Shown in pieces: positions 8,905 through 18,116 of a stretch of 64,000 bases of DNA. A program made the position numbers and the translations under genes. Origin of the DNA: Hyphomicrobiales bacterium (GTDB lineage Bacteria > Pseudomonadota > Alphaproteobacteria > Rhizobiales > Rhizobiaceae); the NCBI GenBank assembly GCA_900472295.1, contig UCIA01000001.1, positions 23,348-87,347 of the forward strand. Direction: 5' to 3'. The notes beneath the pieces are model-generated. The model was not told the origin of the DNA. It saw nothing but the letters and a program-made list of their open reading frames with translations, and did no database searches. Positions within the stretch are counted from its first letter, which is position 1, and every line of letters begins with the position of its first letter.

Positions 8905-9819
8905 TCAACCGGCGCCGGTGCTGTCGCCGGCTTCCGCCTTCAGCCAGTTGATGAACGATCTGGCAGGCTCCCAGGCAGAGATGGACGGGTGGATGACGAC
9001 GTAGTGGTTCCAGTTCGTCGGTATGTCCGTTGTCAGGAGGCGGACGAGCCTGCCGGTGCGCAAATCGCTCTCGACCAGCGACTTCCTCGCGATGGCGACG
9101 CCCAGTCCGCTCGCCGCCGCTTCGACCGCCAACAAGGTGCCATTCAGATTCATGCCGTCGCCAACCGTATCCAGCGGCAGATTGTTTCTCTCGAACCAGT
9201 GGCGCCAATTGGCGCCGCTCTCATCGTTCTCGGCTGTTGTGTCGAGGATGCGAAACAGTCGCAGCACATCGTGCTGGTCTCTGACCGGGCCGTTGGCGGC
9301 GAGATAGTCCGGACTGACCACGGGAAAGATTGCGTCAGCCATCAGCCATTCGGTCTCGACGGCAGGATAGTGTCCGCCGCCGAAGCGCAATGCGATGTCG
9401 ACGGTTCGCTGCGAAAGGTCGACGACTGCAAGATCCGCATTGATGTCGATTTCCGTCTCGGGATGCTTTTTGCGAAACCTGTGCAGGCGCGGCGCCAGCC
9501 AGCGCACGGCATGCGAAGGAATGGCGGTGACCCTCAGCCTCGTGCGCTCGCTGCGCGCGACACTCGCGATCGTGCTCTGGATCTCCAGCAAAGCGCGTCG
9601 CACGCCCGCGGACAATCTTTCGCCTTCAAGCGTAAGGTCGACGCGGCGGACATGGCGGGTGAACAGAAGCACGCCGAGATCGGCTTCGAGATCGGCGATG
9701 CGGTGGCTGAGCGCGCTTGGCGTAACATTCAGCTCGTCGCCGGCGCGCTTGAAGCTCCCCAGCCGGGCAATGACCTCGAAAGCCCGAATGGATTCCAGTT
9801 GTGGAAGTCGCCGCGTCAT
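8905..9819 (-). CDS. LysR-family transcriptional regulator, GcvA-like
   Basis: DNA-binding regulator of 304 residues. The N-terminal winged helix is clear (LESIRAFEVIARLGSFKRAGDEL, then TPSALSHRIADLEADLGVLLF, residues about 8-53). An effector-binding domain follows with the GcvA-subfamily pattern AVRWLAPRLHRFRKKHPE. It is transcribed divergently from the first AraC gene across a 208-base gap. The target and inducer are not evident from context. Confidence 0.88.
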   Translation of the reverse strand: MTRRLPQLESIRAFEVIARLGSFKRAGDELNVTPSALSHRIADLEADLGVLLFTRHVRRVDLTLEGERLSAGVRRALLEIQSTIASVARSERTRLRVTAIPSHAVRWLAPRLHRFRKKHPETEIDINADLAVVDLSQRTVDIALRFGGGHYPAVETEWLMADAIFPVVSPDYLAANGPVRDQHDVLRLFRILDTTAENDESGANWRHWFERNNLPLDTVGDGMNLNGTLLAVEAAASGLGVAIARKSLVESDLRTGRLVRLLTTDIPTNWNHYVVIHPSISAWEPARSFINWLKAEAGDSTGAG

Positions 9820-9860
9820 TTGCCGTTACCCGATCCCACCCATGGGCTCCCTTAGCATGA

Positions 9861-9875
9861 ATGAACAACGCTCAT
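9861..9875. promoter_or_regulatory. Possible LysR-type operator
   Basis: ATGA-N7-TCAT forms a short interrupted palindrome in the divergent LysR/AraC promoter region, about 40 bases upstream of the LysR start. Size and spacing are compatible with a LysR box, but the arms are short and this could be chance. Confidence 0.25.
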
Positions 9876-10027
9876 CCATAGCTTCGTAAATAGTCTTTTG
9901 TCTACGCGCCCAAATCACTGTAGCCATCGACTGCCCCCCGATTGCCGCCGTCGGAATGAGAGGCCGTTCATGGAACGAGCCTCACTACGAACGACAGTGA
10001 ATGAAGACAATCGCTTGGGAGTACCCC

Positions 10028-11035
10028 ATGACTATTCGACCACCTGAATTTGCGCATGCACGCTTTTCGACAGCCACGTGGCCGCGAGCCGAATGGCGTG
10101 GCGTCTATTGCGACCTGTTACGGCGGATGGTGACCGATATGGATTTCAACGTCACGGAGGAAAAACTCTCCGTCGACGCGACCATCCTGCGGCTGCCGGG
10201 TGTCGGCGTCGCCGATTCCAGGACCATTGCCTTCCGCACCACCCGCTCTCGCGCCATGGCCAAGGGAACGGATGATTACATTTTCTTCATGTGTCTGAAG
10301 GGTGCGGCCAGTTTTTCGCATCTCGGCCGGGAGGCCAGCATCGAGGCCGGCCAGGCAATCCTTCTGTCCTCTTCCGACCCGCACATAATCGAGCGGGCAA
10401 TGTCGCACCATCTGTTCATCACCATTCCCAAGGCAGCGCTCGGGCCGATGGCTGAGAACGCGGATGCCGCCCTGATGGCGCCGATGTCATGCGTGGGCGA
10501 AAAATTCTCGCTGCTGAGCAGCTATGTGCGCCTGCTGATGCAGGAGCCGGACCTTGCCGGATCCGAACTGTGCTGGCTTGCCGCCAGCCACATACAGGAT
10601 CTCGTCGCCGTCGGCGTCGGCGCAACGCGCGACGCCGCCGCCGGGCGGGGTGTGCGTGCGGTGCGCCTCAAGGCGATCAAGGCAGATATCGACAGCAATC
10701 TTGCCAGCGGCGACGTCGGCGCCGATGCCCTTGCCGGACGCCACCACGTCAGCCCGCGCTATGTCAGAAAACTGTTCGAGGGCGAAGGGATGTCGCTGTC
10801 ACGGTTCGTGCTTGGCCGTCGGCTGGCGTTGGTCCACCGCGCGCTGCTCGACCCGCGCCTTGTTCACCGCTCGATCAGCGCCATCGCCTATGACGCCGGC
10901 TTCGGCGATCTGTCGACCTTCAACCACGCCTTCCGGCGGCGGTTCGGCATGACGCCTTCGGAAGCGCGATTGGCCGCGCAGGGTTACGACGCACGCACCT
11001 TTGCGCTGTCGTTCGCCACAGCAGCAAGACAATGA
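10028..11035 (+). CDS. AraC-family transcriptional regulator (upstream copy of a tandem pair)
   Basis: 335-residue regulator with an N-terminal sensor part of the AraC-binding-like (cupin-type) sort, where FMCLKGAASFSHLGREASIEAGQAILLSS is the core. The C-terminal double helix-turn-helix ends in GFGDLSTFNHAFRRRFGMTPSEAR. The chosen ATG is preceded by GGGAG six bases upstream; an ATG nine codons earlier lacks this. The next gene is a paralogue whose DNA-binding domain is nearly identical, with only 10 bases between them. Confidence 0.85.
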   Translation: MTIRPPEFAHARFSTATWPRAEWRGVYCDLLRRMVTDMDFNVTEEKLSVDATILRLPGVGVADSRTIAFRTTRSRAMAKGTDDYIFFMCLKGAASFSHLGREASIEAGQAILLSSSDPHIIERAMSHHLFITIPKAALGPMAENADAALMAPMSCVGEKFSLLSSYVRLLMQEPDLAGSELCWLAASHIQDLVAVGVGATRDAAAGRGVRAVRLKAIKADIDSNLASGDVGADALAGRHHVSPRYVRKLFEGEGMSLSRFVLGRRLALVHRALLDPRLVHRSISAIAYDAGFGDLSTFNHAFRRRFGMTPSEARLAAQGYDARTFALSFATAARQ

Positions 11036-11045
11036 GTGCAGCCGA

Positions 11046-12029
11046 ATGAACGTCATGAACATCCACCATCGCGATTTCGGCCATCCGATGTTCACCACCG
11101 ATCTGTTGGAGGTCGCCGAGCGTTGGCCGGCGTTCCTCGACCTCGGTAAGCGGTTGGCGAATGTTGAATGTGAGCCGCTCGACGATACATTCTTCGCCGA
11201 TGCAAAATTTGGCACCTTGCCGGCGCTCAAGCTCGCCTGCTTTCATTCCAGTGCGCTGCGGTCGACCCGCTCGCCGGGAATGGCAGACGAAAGCGACAAC
11301 CTCAATCTCCATATCTGCAAGGAGGGTGTGACGCGTATCGCACATCTGGGACGTGAGGCGACTGTTCGCGCCGGTGAATGCATCCTGCTGACTTCGGCCG
11401 ATACGCTCCTGCTCGACCGCAGCGAGGCGCGCTTCACTTTTGTGTCGATCCCGAGACCAGTGCTGGCGCCAATGATCGCCGATCTGGATGCTGTCTTGAT
11501 GACGCCGATGTCAGGATCGAGCGATGCATTTCAGCTGCTGCAAGCTCACCTCGCCACGCTCAAGGATATTCCCGGCGCATCGGGGCCTGAATTGCGGGCG
11601 TTGATGGCCGCGCATGTCCACGATCTCGTCGCGGTAGCGATCGGCGCGACGCGCGACGCCAGCGAACTCGCCGCCGGACGCGGCCTGCGCGCCGCACGCC
11701 TCAAGGCGATAAAGGCCGACATAGAAAGCAATCTCGTCTCCGGCGACGTCGGCTCTGACGCGCTGGCCAGCCGCCACCGCGTCAGCCCGCGCTATATCAG
11801 AAAGCTGTTCGAGGGCGAGGGGACATCGCTGTCGCAATTCGTGCTCGGCCGCCGGCTGGCGCTGGTCCACCGCGCGCTGCTCGATCCGCGTCTTGTCCAT
11901 CGCACCATCGGCGCCATCGCCTTCGATGCCGGCTTCGGCGATCTCTCCACCTTCAACCACGCCTTCCGCCGGCATTTCGGTATGACGCCCTCGGAAGCGC
12001 GGCAGAGCGCGGCTGGCGTGGCGGCGTGA
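11046..12029 (+). CDS. AraC-family transcriptional regulator (downstream copy of a tandem pair)
   Basis: 327 residues with the same layout as the preceding gene. The sensor part is clearly diverged, but the last 110 residues (from RLKAIKADI to MTPSEAR) differ at only a few positions. The two proteins therefore probably read related operators while sensing different things. An ATG three codons further in is an alternative start. The gene ends at a terminator. Confidence 0.85.
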   Translation: MNVMNIHHRDFGHPMFTTDLLEVAERWPAFLDLGKRLANVECEPLDDTFFADAKFGTLPALKLACFHSSALRSTRSPGMADESDNLNLHICKEGVTRIAHLGREATVRAGECILLTSADTLLLDRSEARFTFVSIPRPVLAPMIADLDAVLMTPMSGSSDAFQLLQAHLATLKDIPGASGPELRALMAAHVHDLVAVAIGATRDASELAAGRGLRAARLKAIKADIESNLVSGDVGSDALASRHRVSPRYIRKLFEGEGTSLSQFVLGRRLALVHRALLDPRLVHRTIGAIAFDAGFGDLSTFNHAFRRHFGMTPSEARQSAAGVAA

Positions 12030-12038
12030 CGTCAAAAC

Positions 12039-12070
12039 AAAAGCCCGCAGGATCGCTCCCGCGGGCTTTT
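12039..12070. terminator. Terminator between AraC pair and BamE-like gene
   Basis: AAAAGCCCGC pairs with GCGGGCTTTT around a 12-base loop region, flanked by A-rich and T-rich tails, so it can act on both strands of this convergent junction. Confidence 0.8.
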
Positions 12071-12129
12071 GGTCGCCTGAGATGGTGTCGCTTCGGGGGA
12101 AGCAAAAATTTGAGGAAAGAGGCCGCTTC

Positions 12130-12654
12130 TTAGGCGCCGCCGCCAGGAATGGGGGGCGCCAGCTTGCTGGCACCTTTGATGATCTGGGTGAGGAAGTTCT
12201 GGTCCTTGCCGCCGGTCGGCGTGGTGCGCGAGATGAAGTCGAAGACCTTGCCGTCCTTCAGGCCGTAATTTGCGATCTGGGTGACGCGCCCATCCTCGCC
12301 GAAATAGACGGCCAGCACTTTTTGATCGACCAGACGCGGCTTGTCAAAGGCGACATAGCGCTTGCGCGTCTGCGAGATGTAATAGAAGGCCTCATTATCG
12401 AAGGTTGCTTTCGTCGACGGCGTGCCGAGCGCCAGAAGCACCTGTTCGCGGCTGGAGCCCACCGGCACCGAGTCGACCGCCTGCTGGTCGATGACATAGC
12501 CCTGCGTCAGCGTTTCGCTTGGGTTGAGGTCGCCGAACATCTTGGACGAATTGCAGCCTGACAGCGCGGAAGCCACCAACACCAGCGAAACCGCCGCGGT
12601 AGCCCCGGGCAGGAAAGTCGACTTGAATTTCAGCGCGCGCAACAACAACTCCAT
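12130..12654 (-). CDS. BamE/OmlA-family outer-membrane assembly lipoprotein
   Basis: Probable lipoprotein of the outer-membrane beta-barrel assembly complex, 174 residues. A signal peptide ends in the lipobox LSGC, so the mature protein starts at a lipidated Cys near residue 34. The SmpA/OmlA fold is visible in QQAVDSVPVGSSREQVLLALGTPS and AVYFGEDGRVTQIANYGL. The start was placed at MELLLRALKF because the frame upstream lacks signal-peptide character. It is divergent from the CBP3-like chaperone gene, an arrangement I recall as conserved in Rhizobiales. Confidence 0.85.
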   Translation of the reverse strand: MELLLRALKFKSTFLPGATAAVSLVLVASALSGCNSSKMFGDLNPSETLTQGYVIDQQAVDSVPVGSSREQVLLALGTPSTKATFDNEAFYYISQTRKRYVAFDKPRLVDQKVLAVYFGEDGRVTQIANYGLKDGKVFDFISRTTPTGGKDQNFLTQIIKGASKLAPPIPGGGA

Positions 12655-12757
12655 TAGCTGGCCGCAACTTGCGCTGGGCGGCAAAACCGGTAAACCAGCT
12701 TGCTTGCCGATGCAACAAGGCCCATTCAAACAATCGGTCCCCAGGAGACCACCCTCA

Positions 12758-13300
12758 ATGTTCCAGCGCCTTTTTGGCCGCGAACGCAACGCCAACCGCG
12801 CTATCACCGAGGCGCTTTACGCACAAATCGTGGCAGCGGCGCGGCAAACCATATTTTATTCCGACTGGAATGTGCCTGATACGCCGCTCGGGCGTTTCGA
12901 GATGCTGTCGCTGCATATGTTCCTGTTTCAGCACCGGCTGCGCGGCGAACAGGGTGTCGCGCAAGAGGTCGCGCAGGTGCTGATCGACGAGTTCTTTCTC
13001 GATGTCGAGCATTCGCTGCGCGAACTGGGCGTTGGCGATGTCGGCGTGCCCAAGCGCATGAAGAGGCTGGCCAAAATGTTCTACGGCCGCACCGCCGCCT
13101 ATGACGACGCGCTCGAACGCGGCGACAGTGAGGCGCTTGCCGCCGCTCTTGCGCGCAATGTCAGGCCCGACGCCGGCGCCTGGCCGCAAGCCGAGCAGTT
13201 GGCGTCGTATGTGATCGACGCCGCAAGGCAGCTCGAGGCACAGCCGTCCGAATCGATCGTTTCCGGCACGCTGGCGTTTCCCGTGGCCAAGGTGCAGTGA
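12758..13300 (+). CDS. Ubiquinol-cytochrome c chaperone (CBP3-like)
   Basis: 180-residue protein of the ubiquinol-cytochrome c chaperone family, which assists assembly of the respiratory bc1 complex. Family hallmarks are LGRFEMLSLHMFLFQHRL, DEFFLDVEHSLRELGVGDVGVPKRMKRLAKMFYGR and the following YDDAL. The frame is open upstream, but the ATG behind AGGAGA is the natural start. It begins a run with DUF177, plsX, fabH and ihfA. Confidence 0.88.
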   Translation: MFQRLFGRERNANRAITEALYAQIVAAARQTIFYSDWNVPDTPLGRFEMLSLHMFLFQHRLRGEQGVAQEVAQVLIDEFFLDVEHSLRELGVGDVGVPKRMKRLAKMFYGRTAAYDDALERGDSEALAAALARNVRPDAGAWPQAEQLASYVIDAARQLEAQPSESIVSGTLAFPVAKVQ

Positions 13301-13312
13301 AGGGAATCCGCA

Positions 13313-13888
13313 ATGACAAGGCAAGGCAGGGGGGCTGACATGAAACATGCGGACACGCCGAGCCCGGTGTCGTTCCAGGCCAATGTCGGTCGCCTGCCGC
13401 AAAAAGGCCTGCCGGTGGTGATCGACGCCAACGCCGCGCAGCGCGCCACGCTCGCCACGGAACACGAGCTGCTTTCGGTCGAAAGCTACCGCGCCGAGTT
13501 GCTGGTGGCGCCGTGGAAGCGCAATGGCGTCAAAGTCAGCGGCCGCGTCGAGGCCGACATCACCCAGGCCTGCATCGTCACCCTCGAACCGATCGTGGCC
13601 CATATCGACGAGGAGGTCGAGGCGCTGTTCCTGCCGGAGCAATCCAAGCTTGGACGGCAAGGTTTCGAAGGCGGCGGCGAGATGCTGCTCGATGCCGAGG
13701 GGCCGGACAGCCCCGAGACTTTCTCCGGCGACACGATCGATGTCGGCGCGCTCGCTGAACAGTTCTTCGGGCTGGCGATCGATCCCTATCCGCGCAGGTC
13801 CGGCGCCTCGCTGGCGGCGGCTGGACCGGACGAGCCGGTCGAGAACGAATTCCAGCAAAAGCTGCGATCCTTGCTTAGAAAATCCTAA
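13313..13888 (+). CDS. DUF177 (YceD-like) protein
   Basis: 191 residues with the DUF177 pattern: VSGRVEADITQACIVTLEPI in the middle and DTIDVGALAEQFFGLAIDPYPR toward the end. YceD-type proteins are usually encoded beside rpmF and plsX. Here plsX follows after 144 bases but rpmF is not between them. An ATG nine codons in, behind AGGGGGG, is an equally good start and would give 182 residues. Confidence 0.85.
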   Translation: MTRQGRGADMKHADTPSPVSFQANVGRLPQKGLPVVIDANAAQRATLATEHELLSVESYRAELLVAPWKRNGVKVSGRVEADITQACIVTLEPIVAHIDEEVEALFLPEQSKLGRQGFEGGGEMLLDAEGPDSPETFSGDTIDVGALAEQFFGLAIDPYPRRSGASLAAAGPDEPVENEFQQKLRSLLRKS

Positions 13889-14032
13889 AACACGACGCGA
13901 TCGAAGAAAAGCCGGTTGTGCGGCAGCCCAAAAACGCTATTTTCGCCGAACCTTCGCGAGCCCCCTATTTCGCGAACCCCTCGTATTTCGCGGGCCATGC
14001 GCCTTGGCCCAAGCTAGTGAGATAAAGACCGC

Positions 14033-15103
14033 GTGATCAGGATTTCCATCGATGCCATGGGTGGCGATCACGGGCCAAACGTGGTCATCCCGGCACTCAT
14101 GACGGTCGCTGTCAGGCGCCCCGACATCCGCTTCATCATCTATGGGCGCGAGGAATTGGTGCGCCCCGAGCTCGCCAAATTTCCCAAACTGGCCGAGGTC
14201 AGCGAGTTCCACCATTGCGAGATCGCGGTCAGGATGGACGACAAGCCCAGCCAGGCGCTGCGCCACGGCCGCTGGAAGTCGTCAATGTGGAAGGCGGTCG
14301 AAGCGGTCAAATCAGGCTCCGCGCAGGCCTGCGTTTCGGCCGGCAACACCGGCGCGTTGATGGCGATGTCGAAATTCTGCCTGCGCACCATGGCGACCAT
14401 CGACCGCCCGGCGATCGCGGCGATCTGGCCGACGATGCGCGGCGAGAGCGTGGTGCTGGATGTCGGCGCCACCATCGGCGCCGATGCGCATCAGCTCATC
14501 GATTTTGCCATTCTGGGCACCGGCATGGCGCGCTCGGTGTTCGGCATCGACCGGCCGAAAGTCGGCCTGCTCAATGTCGGCGTTGAGGAAATCAAGGGCC
14601 AGGAAGAGGTTAAGGAAGCCGGACGCATGTTGCGCGAGGCCAACATGGCCTCGATGAATTATCACGGCTTCGTCGAGGGTGACGATATCGGCAAGGGCAC
14701 TGTCGATGTGGTCGTCACAGAAGGCTTTGCCGGCAACATTGCGCTGAAGACCGCGGAAGGCACAGTGCGCCAGATCGCCGGCTATCTGCGCGCCGCGATG
14801 AACCGCACACTGATGGCCAGGATCGGCTACGTCTTCGCCAAGGGCGCCTTTGACCGCCTGCGCGAAAAACTGGATCCCGGCCGCTCCAATGGCGGTGTCT
14901 TCCTGGGTTTGAACGGCATCGTGGTAAAGAGCCATGGCGGCGCCGATTCGGATGGTTTTGCGGCGGCGATCGAGCTTGGCTACGATATGGTGCGCAACAA
15001 TCTGATCGACCGCATCGAGGCCGATCTCGATCTGTTCCATGCGCGCAATCCGCATGCCCAGGCAAACAGGAAAGCCGACCCCGCCGGCGACGCAAAGGAA
15101 TAG
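14033..15103 (+). CDS. plsX: Phosphate acyltransferase PlsX
   Basis: Peripheral membrane enzyme that makes acyl-phosphate from acyl-ACP, feeding phospholipid synthesis. The N-terminal [12 protein letters not shown] and the central [13 protein letters not shown] are diagnostic. Length 356 is normal. The start is GTG. It lies nine bases upstream of fabH, a classical plsX-fabH pair. Confidence 0.95.
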   Translation: MIRISIDAMGGDHGPNVVIPALMTVAVRRPDIRFIIYGREELVRPELAKFPKLAEVSEFHHCEIAVRMDDKPSQALRHGRWKSSMWKAVEAVKSGSAQACVSAGNTGALMAMSKFCLRTMATIDRPAIAAIWPTMRGESVVLDVGATIGADAHQLIDFAILGTGMARSVFGIDRPKVGLLNVGVEEIKGQEEVKEAGRMLREANMASMNYHGFVEGDDIGKGTVDVVVTEGFAGNIALKTAEGTVRQIAGYLRAAMNRTLMARIGYVFAKGAFDRLREKLDPGRSNGGVFLGLNGIVVKSHGGADSDGFAAAIELGYDMVRNNLIDRIEADLDLFHARNPHAQANRKADPAGDAKE

Positions 15104-15112
15104 GAAAGAACC

Positions 15113-16084
15113 TTGATCAGATCAGTCGTGCGCGGCACCGGTGCCGCGCTGCCCCGCCGCATCATGAAGAATGCCGATTTCGAAGGCATGGTCGAGACCT
15201 CGGATGAGTGGATCGCTCAGCGCACCGGCATCCGCCAGCGCCATATCGCCGCCGACGACGAGACGACGGCCTCACTGGGCGAGGCGGCCGCGCGCGCGGC
15301 GCTCGACAGCGCCGGCCTGACACCCGCCGACATCGACCTGATCGTGCTGGCGACATCGACGCCCAACAACACCTTTCCGGCGACCGCCGTCGAGATCCAG
15401 AACCGTCTCGGCATGCATCACGGCTTTGCTTTCGACATGCAGGCGGTGTGCTCGGGCTTCGTCTATGCGGTGACCACCGCCGACCTGTACATCAAGGGCG
15501 GCCTCGCCAAGCGCGTGCTGGTGATCGGCTCCGAGACGTTTTCGCGCATTCTCGACTGGAGCGACCGTTCGACCTGCGTCTTGTTTGGCGACGGTGCGGG
15601 AGCGCTGGTGCTGGAAGCGGATGAGGGGACGGGCACCATCGCCGACCGTGGCGTGCTGGCGATGAGCCTGCGCTCCGACGGCGCGCACAAGGACAAGCTT
15701 TTCGTCGACGGCGGACCCTCGACAACCGGCACGGTCGGGCATCTCAGGATGGAAGGCCGCGAAGTGTTCAAGCATGCCGTCGGCATGATCACCGACGTCA
15801 TCGAGGCGACGTTTTCGCAAGCCGGCATTACTGCCGCCGACCTCGACTGGTTCGTGCCGCATCAGGCCAACAAACGGATTATTGACGCTTCGGCCAAGAA
15901 GCTCGGGATTGCCGAACAAAAGGTGGTGGTTACCGTCGATTTGCACGGTAACACCTCCGCTGCTTCCGTGCCGTTGGCGCTTTCGGTGGCCGTCGCCGAC
16001 GGCCGCATCAAGAAGGGCGACCTTGTGCTGCTGGAAGCGATGGGCGGCGGTTTCACCTGGGGCGCCGTCCTGGTTCGCTGGTAA
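15113..16084 (+). CDS. fabH: 3-oxoacyl-ACP synthase III
   Basis: Initiating condensing enzyme of fatty-acid synthesis (acetyl-CoA plus malonyl-ACP). The catalytic triad is present: Cys113 in AVCSGF, His250 in VPHQANKRI and Asn280 in HGNTSAAS. The GGGFTWGA C-terminus is typical. Length 323. The start codon is TTG behind an AGGAAAG ribosome site, so expression may be tuned down at translation. Confidence 0.96.
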   Translation: MIRSVVRGTGAALPRRIMKNADFEGMVETSDEWIAQRTGIRQRHIAADDETTASLGEAAARAALDSAGLTPADIDLIVLATSTPNNTFPATAVEIQNRLGMHHGFAFDMQAVCSGFVYAVTTADLYIKGGLAKRVLVIGSETFSRILDWSDRSTCVLFGDGAGALVLEADEGTGTIADRGVLAMSLRSDGAHKDKLFVDGGPSTTGTVGHLRMEGREVFKHAVGMITDVIEATFSQAGITAADLDWFVPHQANKRIIDASAKKLGIAEQKVVVTVDLHGNTSAASVPLALSVAVADGRIKKGDLVLLEAMGGGFTWGAVLVRW

Positions 16085-16187
16085 GTGCCAAGGAGCCCGG
16101 TTTCGGTCCTTGACCTTGCCGGATCAATTACTTAGGCTCTGCCTTTGCTTGTATCGATTTATGTTTTTGAGCTGATGGGACGGTCGC

Positions 16188-16511
16188 ATGGGGGGAAAGA
16201 CACTTACGCGCGCCGACCTTGCCGAAGCTGTTTACCGCAAGGTAGGTTTGTCGCGCACTGAATCGGCGGAATTGGTCGAAGCGGTCCTGGACGAAATCTG
16301 CGAAGCGATCGTGCGCGGCGAGACGGTGAAGCTGTCGTCCTTCGCCACTTTCCATGTCCGCTCCAAGAACGAACGCATCGGCCGTAACCCCAAGACCGGC
16401 GAGGAAGTGCCGATCCTGCCGCGCCGGGTGATGACCTTCAAGTCGTCGAACGTGCTCAAGAGCCGCATCCTTCGCTCGCATCAGAACAGCAAGGCCAAGA
16501 GCGGCAAGTAA
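16188..16511 (+). CDS. ihfA: Integration host factor subunit alpha
   Basis: DNA-bending nucleoid protein of the HU/IHF family, 107 residues. The beta-arm with the invariant Pro is visible in [27 protein letters not shown]-terminal [25 protein letters not shown] fits IHF-alpha better than beta or HU. It follows fabH and precedes a MerR gene, the usual alphaproteobacterial arrangement. Confidence 0.94.
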   Translation: MGGKTLTRADLAEAVYRKVGLSRTESAELVEAVLDEICEAIVRGETVKLSSFATFHVRSKNERIGRNPKTGEEVPILPRRVMTFKSSNVLKSRILRSHQNSKAKSGK

Positions 16512-16672
16512 TTGAGCGGCAAATAGCCGGCTACAGCTATTCCGGCGAAGGCTTCGGTTGAAAACGGCCACCGGTTTTGACGCCGGGCTTGAATGTTGTT
16601 TCATAAACCGCTGAAATGATACTCGATTCGGCACAACAGGCCGGGTCGCCGTCCAGCGTGAGGATTTCGCCC

Positions 16673-17212
16673 ATGGACAAGAGCCCCGACGCTTTCCGCA
16701 CCATCAGCGAGGTCGCGGAGGATCTCGATCTGCCGCAGCACGTGCTGCGCTTCTGGGAAACCCGTTTCAACCAGATCAAGCCAATGAAGCGCGGCGGTGG
16801 CCGCCGCTACTACCGGCCGCAAGATGTCGAACTGATCAAGGGCATCCGCCACATGCTCTACGATCAGGGCTACACGATCAAGGGCGTGCAGAAGCTGCTG
16901 CGCGAAAACGGCAACCATTTCCTGGTCGCCATCGGCAATGGCGACATGGCGGCCGTCGAGGCGATTTCGCAGCGCAAGCAGGCCGATCAGGTGCCGCTGA
17001 CGCCGGCGGCCCAGCCGCGCGGCATGGATGACGAGTTGGTCGGCCAGCCCAAGGTAAAACCCAGCCGCCGCTTTTTCGGCCTGGGAAAGACCGATGAGGA
17101 GGGCCCCGTCCAGCCCGGCGCTTCGAAACTTTCGCGCGACAACCGGGCTTTGTTGCAGGAGGCGCTGTTCGACCTGCTGGAATGCAAGCGCCTGCTCGAT
17201 CAGGTGCGCTAG
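16673..17212 (+). CDS. MerR-family transcriptional regulator
   Basis: 179-residue regulator with an N-terminal MerR winged helix ([20 protein letters not shown], then [29 protein letters not shown]). No metal-binding Cys cluster follows, so it is not a classical metal sensor. The C-terminal half is low in conserved features. The ATG chosen is preceded by GAGGA; the frame extends 19 codons further without support. Placement after ihfA is widely conserved in Rhizobiales, but the regulon is unknown to me. Confidence 0.82.
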   Translation: MDKSPDAFRTISEVAEDLDLPQHVLRFWETRFNQIKPMKRGGGRRYYRPQDVELIKGIRHMLYDQGYTIKGVQKLLRENGNHFLVAIGNGDMAAVEAISQRKQADQVPLTPAAQPRGMDDELVGQPKVKPSRRFFGLGKTDEEGPVQPGASKLSRDNRALLQEALFDLLECKRLLDQVR

Positions 17213-17307
17213 CTTTTTGATTTGCAATACACGCTTGCCTATACGGCAAGCTGGAACCGCTTTGGCGGCCATGCGTTTGGCCTTCTCTGAAAAGAAGGAA
17301 AACAATC

Positions 17308-17610
17308 ATGGTATCGCTATCGACCCTCACCGACATCGACCTTGAAAAGCAGGTCGCGACGCTCTCCAAGGAACTCGCCGCCTTGCGCAAAGCCGTGGCC
17401 AAACGTGGCGGCGCTTACTATGAGGACGGGCGCGATGCCGCTTCGGACTATTATGGGCAGCTTGCCGACCGTATCAGCGATGCGCTGCCTGCGATCCGGA
17501 AGCAGGGCAGGGCGATTGAAAAGACAGCACGCGATCATCCGGCAACCGCCGCCGCCGTTGGGTTGGTAGTGGTAGGCCTCGTCGCCAGCCTGTTGCTCAG
17601 CCGGCGCTAA
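17308..17610 (+). CDS. ElaB/YqjD/DUF883-like membrane-anchored protein
   Basis: 100 residues. A predicted helical, charged N-terminal part (LEKQVATLSKELAALRKAVAKRG) is followed by GRAIEKTARDHPATAAAVG and a single C-terminal membrane segment (VGLVVVGLVASLLLS) that ends in Arg-Arg. This layout matches the ElaB/YqjD family, whose E. coli members tether ribosomes to the membrane in stationary phase. That role is not shown for this protein. Confidence 0.7.
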   Translation: MVSLSTLTDIDLEKQVATLSKELAALRKAVAKRGGAYYEDGRDAASDYYGQLADRISDALPAIRKQGRAIEKTARDHPATAAAVGLVVVGLVASLLLSRR

Positions 17611-17621
17611 ACACATCACCG

Positions 17622-17670
17622 ACCAAAGAAAATGGCGACCGTCCCTTGGGCGGTCGCCATTTCCTTTGGC
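17622..17670. terminator. Bidirectional terminator
   Basis: AAATGGCGACCG pairs perfectly with CGGTCGCCATTT. The stem is extended by CCAAAG / CTTTGG outside it. It separates convergent genes. Confidence 0.8.
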
Positions 17671-17693
17671 AGTCGATTGCTGGTGACCCTGGA

Positions 17694-17963
17694 TTACTTC
17701 GCGACCTTGATCTTGGTCTTCGGGTCGATCTTCATGACCTGGCTGCACTTGCCGTAGACCGTGCCATTCTTGTCAGTGGCGTCGGTGTAGGTGCCCTTGC
17801 AGTCGATCGAGAGCACCAGGCAATGCCCGGCACCCTTGCAGACCGCGCCGCCATCGCCTGTCGAATGCGTGCCGCCGGCAAAGGCCGAGGTCGAAACCGA
17901 AGCTGAACCGAAGGCGGACACGACGAGGGCCGCGGCGAGAGTGATGCGCTTGAAGTTGGTCAT
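17694..17963 (-). CDS. Small secreted protein of unknown function
   Basis: 89 residues. A signal peptide (MTNFKRITLAAALVVSAFG, cleavage after AFA) is followed by a small mature part with three Cys residues and a basic tail KIDPKTKIKVAK. The ATG is preceded by AAGGAAA at workable distance. It is probably periplasmic or secreted. I recognise no family. Confidence 0.65.
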   Translation of the reverse strand: MTNFKRITLAAALVVSAFGSASVSTSAFAGGTHSTGDGGAVCKGAGHCLVLSIDCKGTYTDATDKNGTVYGKCSQVMKIDPKTKIKVAK

Positions 17964-18116
17964 TTGAGCATTTCCTTCTCTGGATGGGATCGCCGTCATG
18001 GCGTCCTTCTGGGTTGGGATCGCCTTTCTCGGCGTCCATACCGGGTTAGTGCGGCTCCCAGAGCAAAGGTTCATGCGCGGTTCGAATTTTCTTCGGATTT
18101 TTCGCGGCGGCGATTT

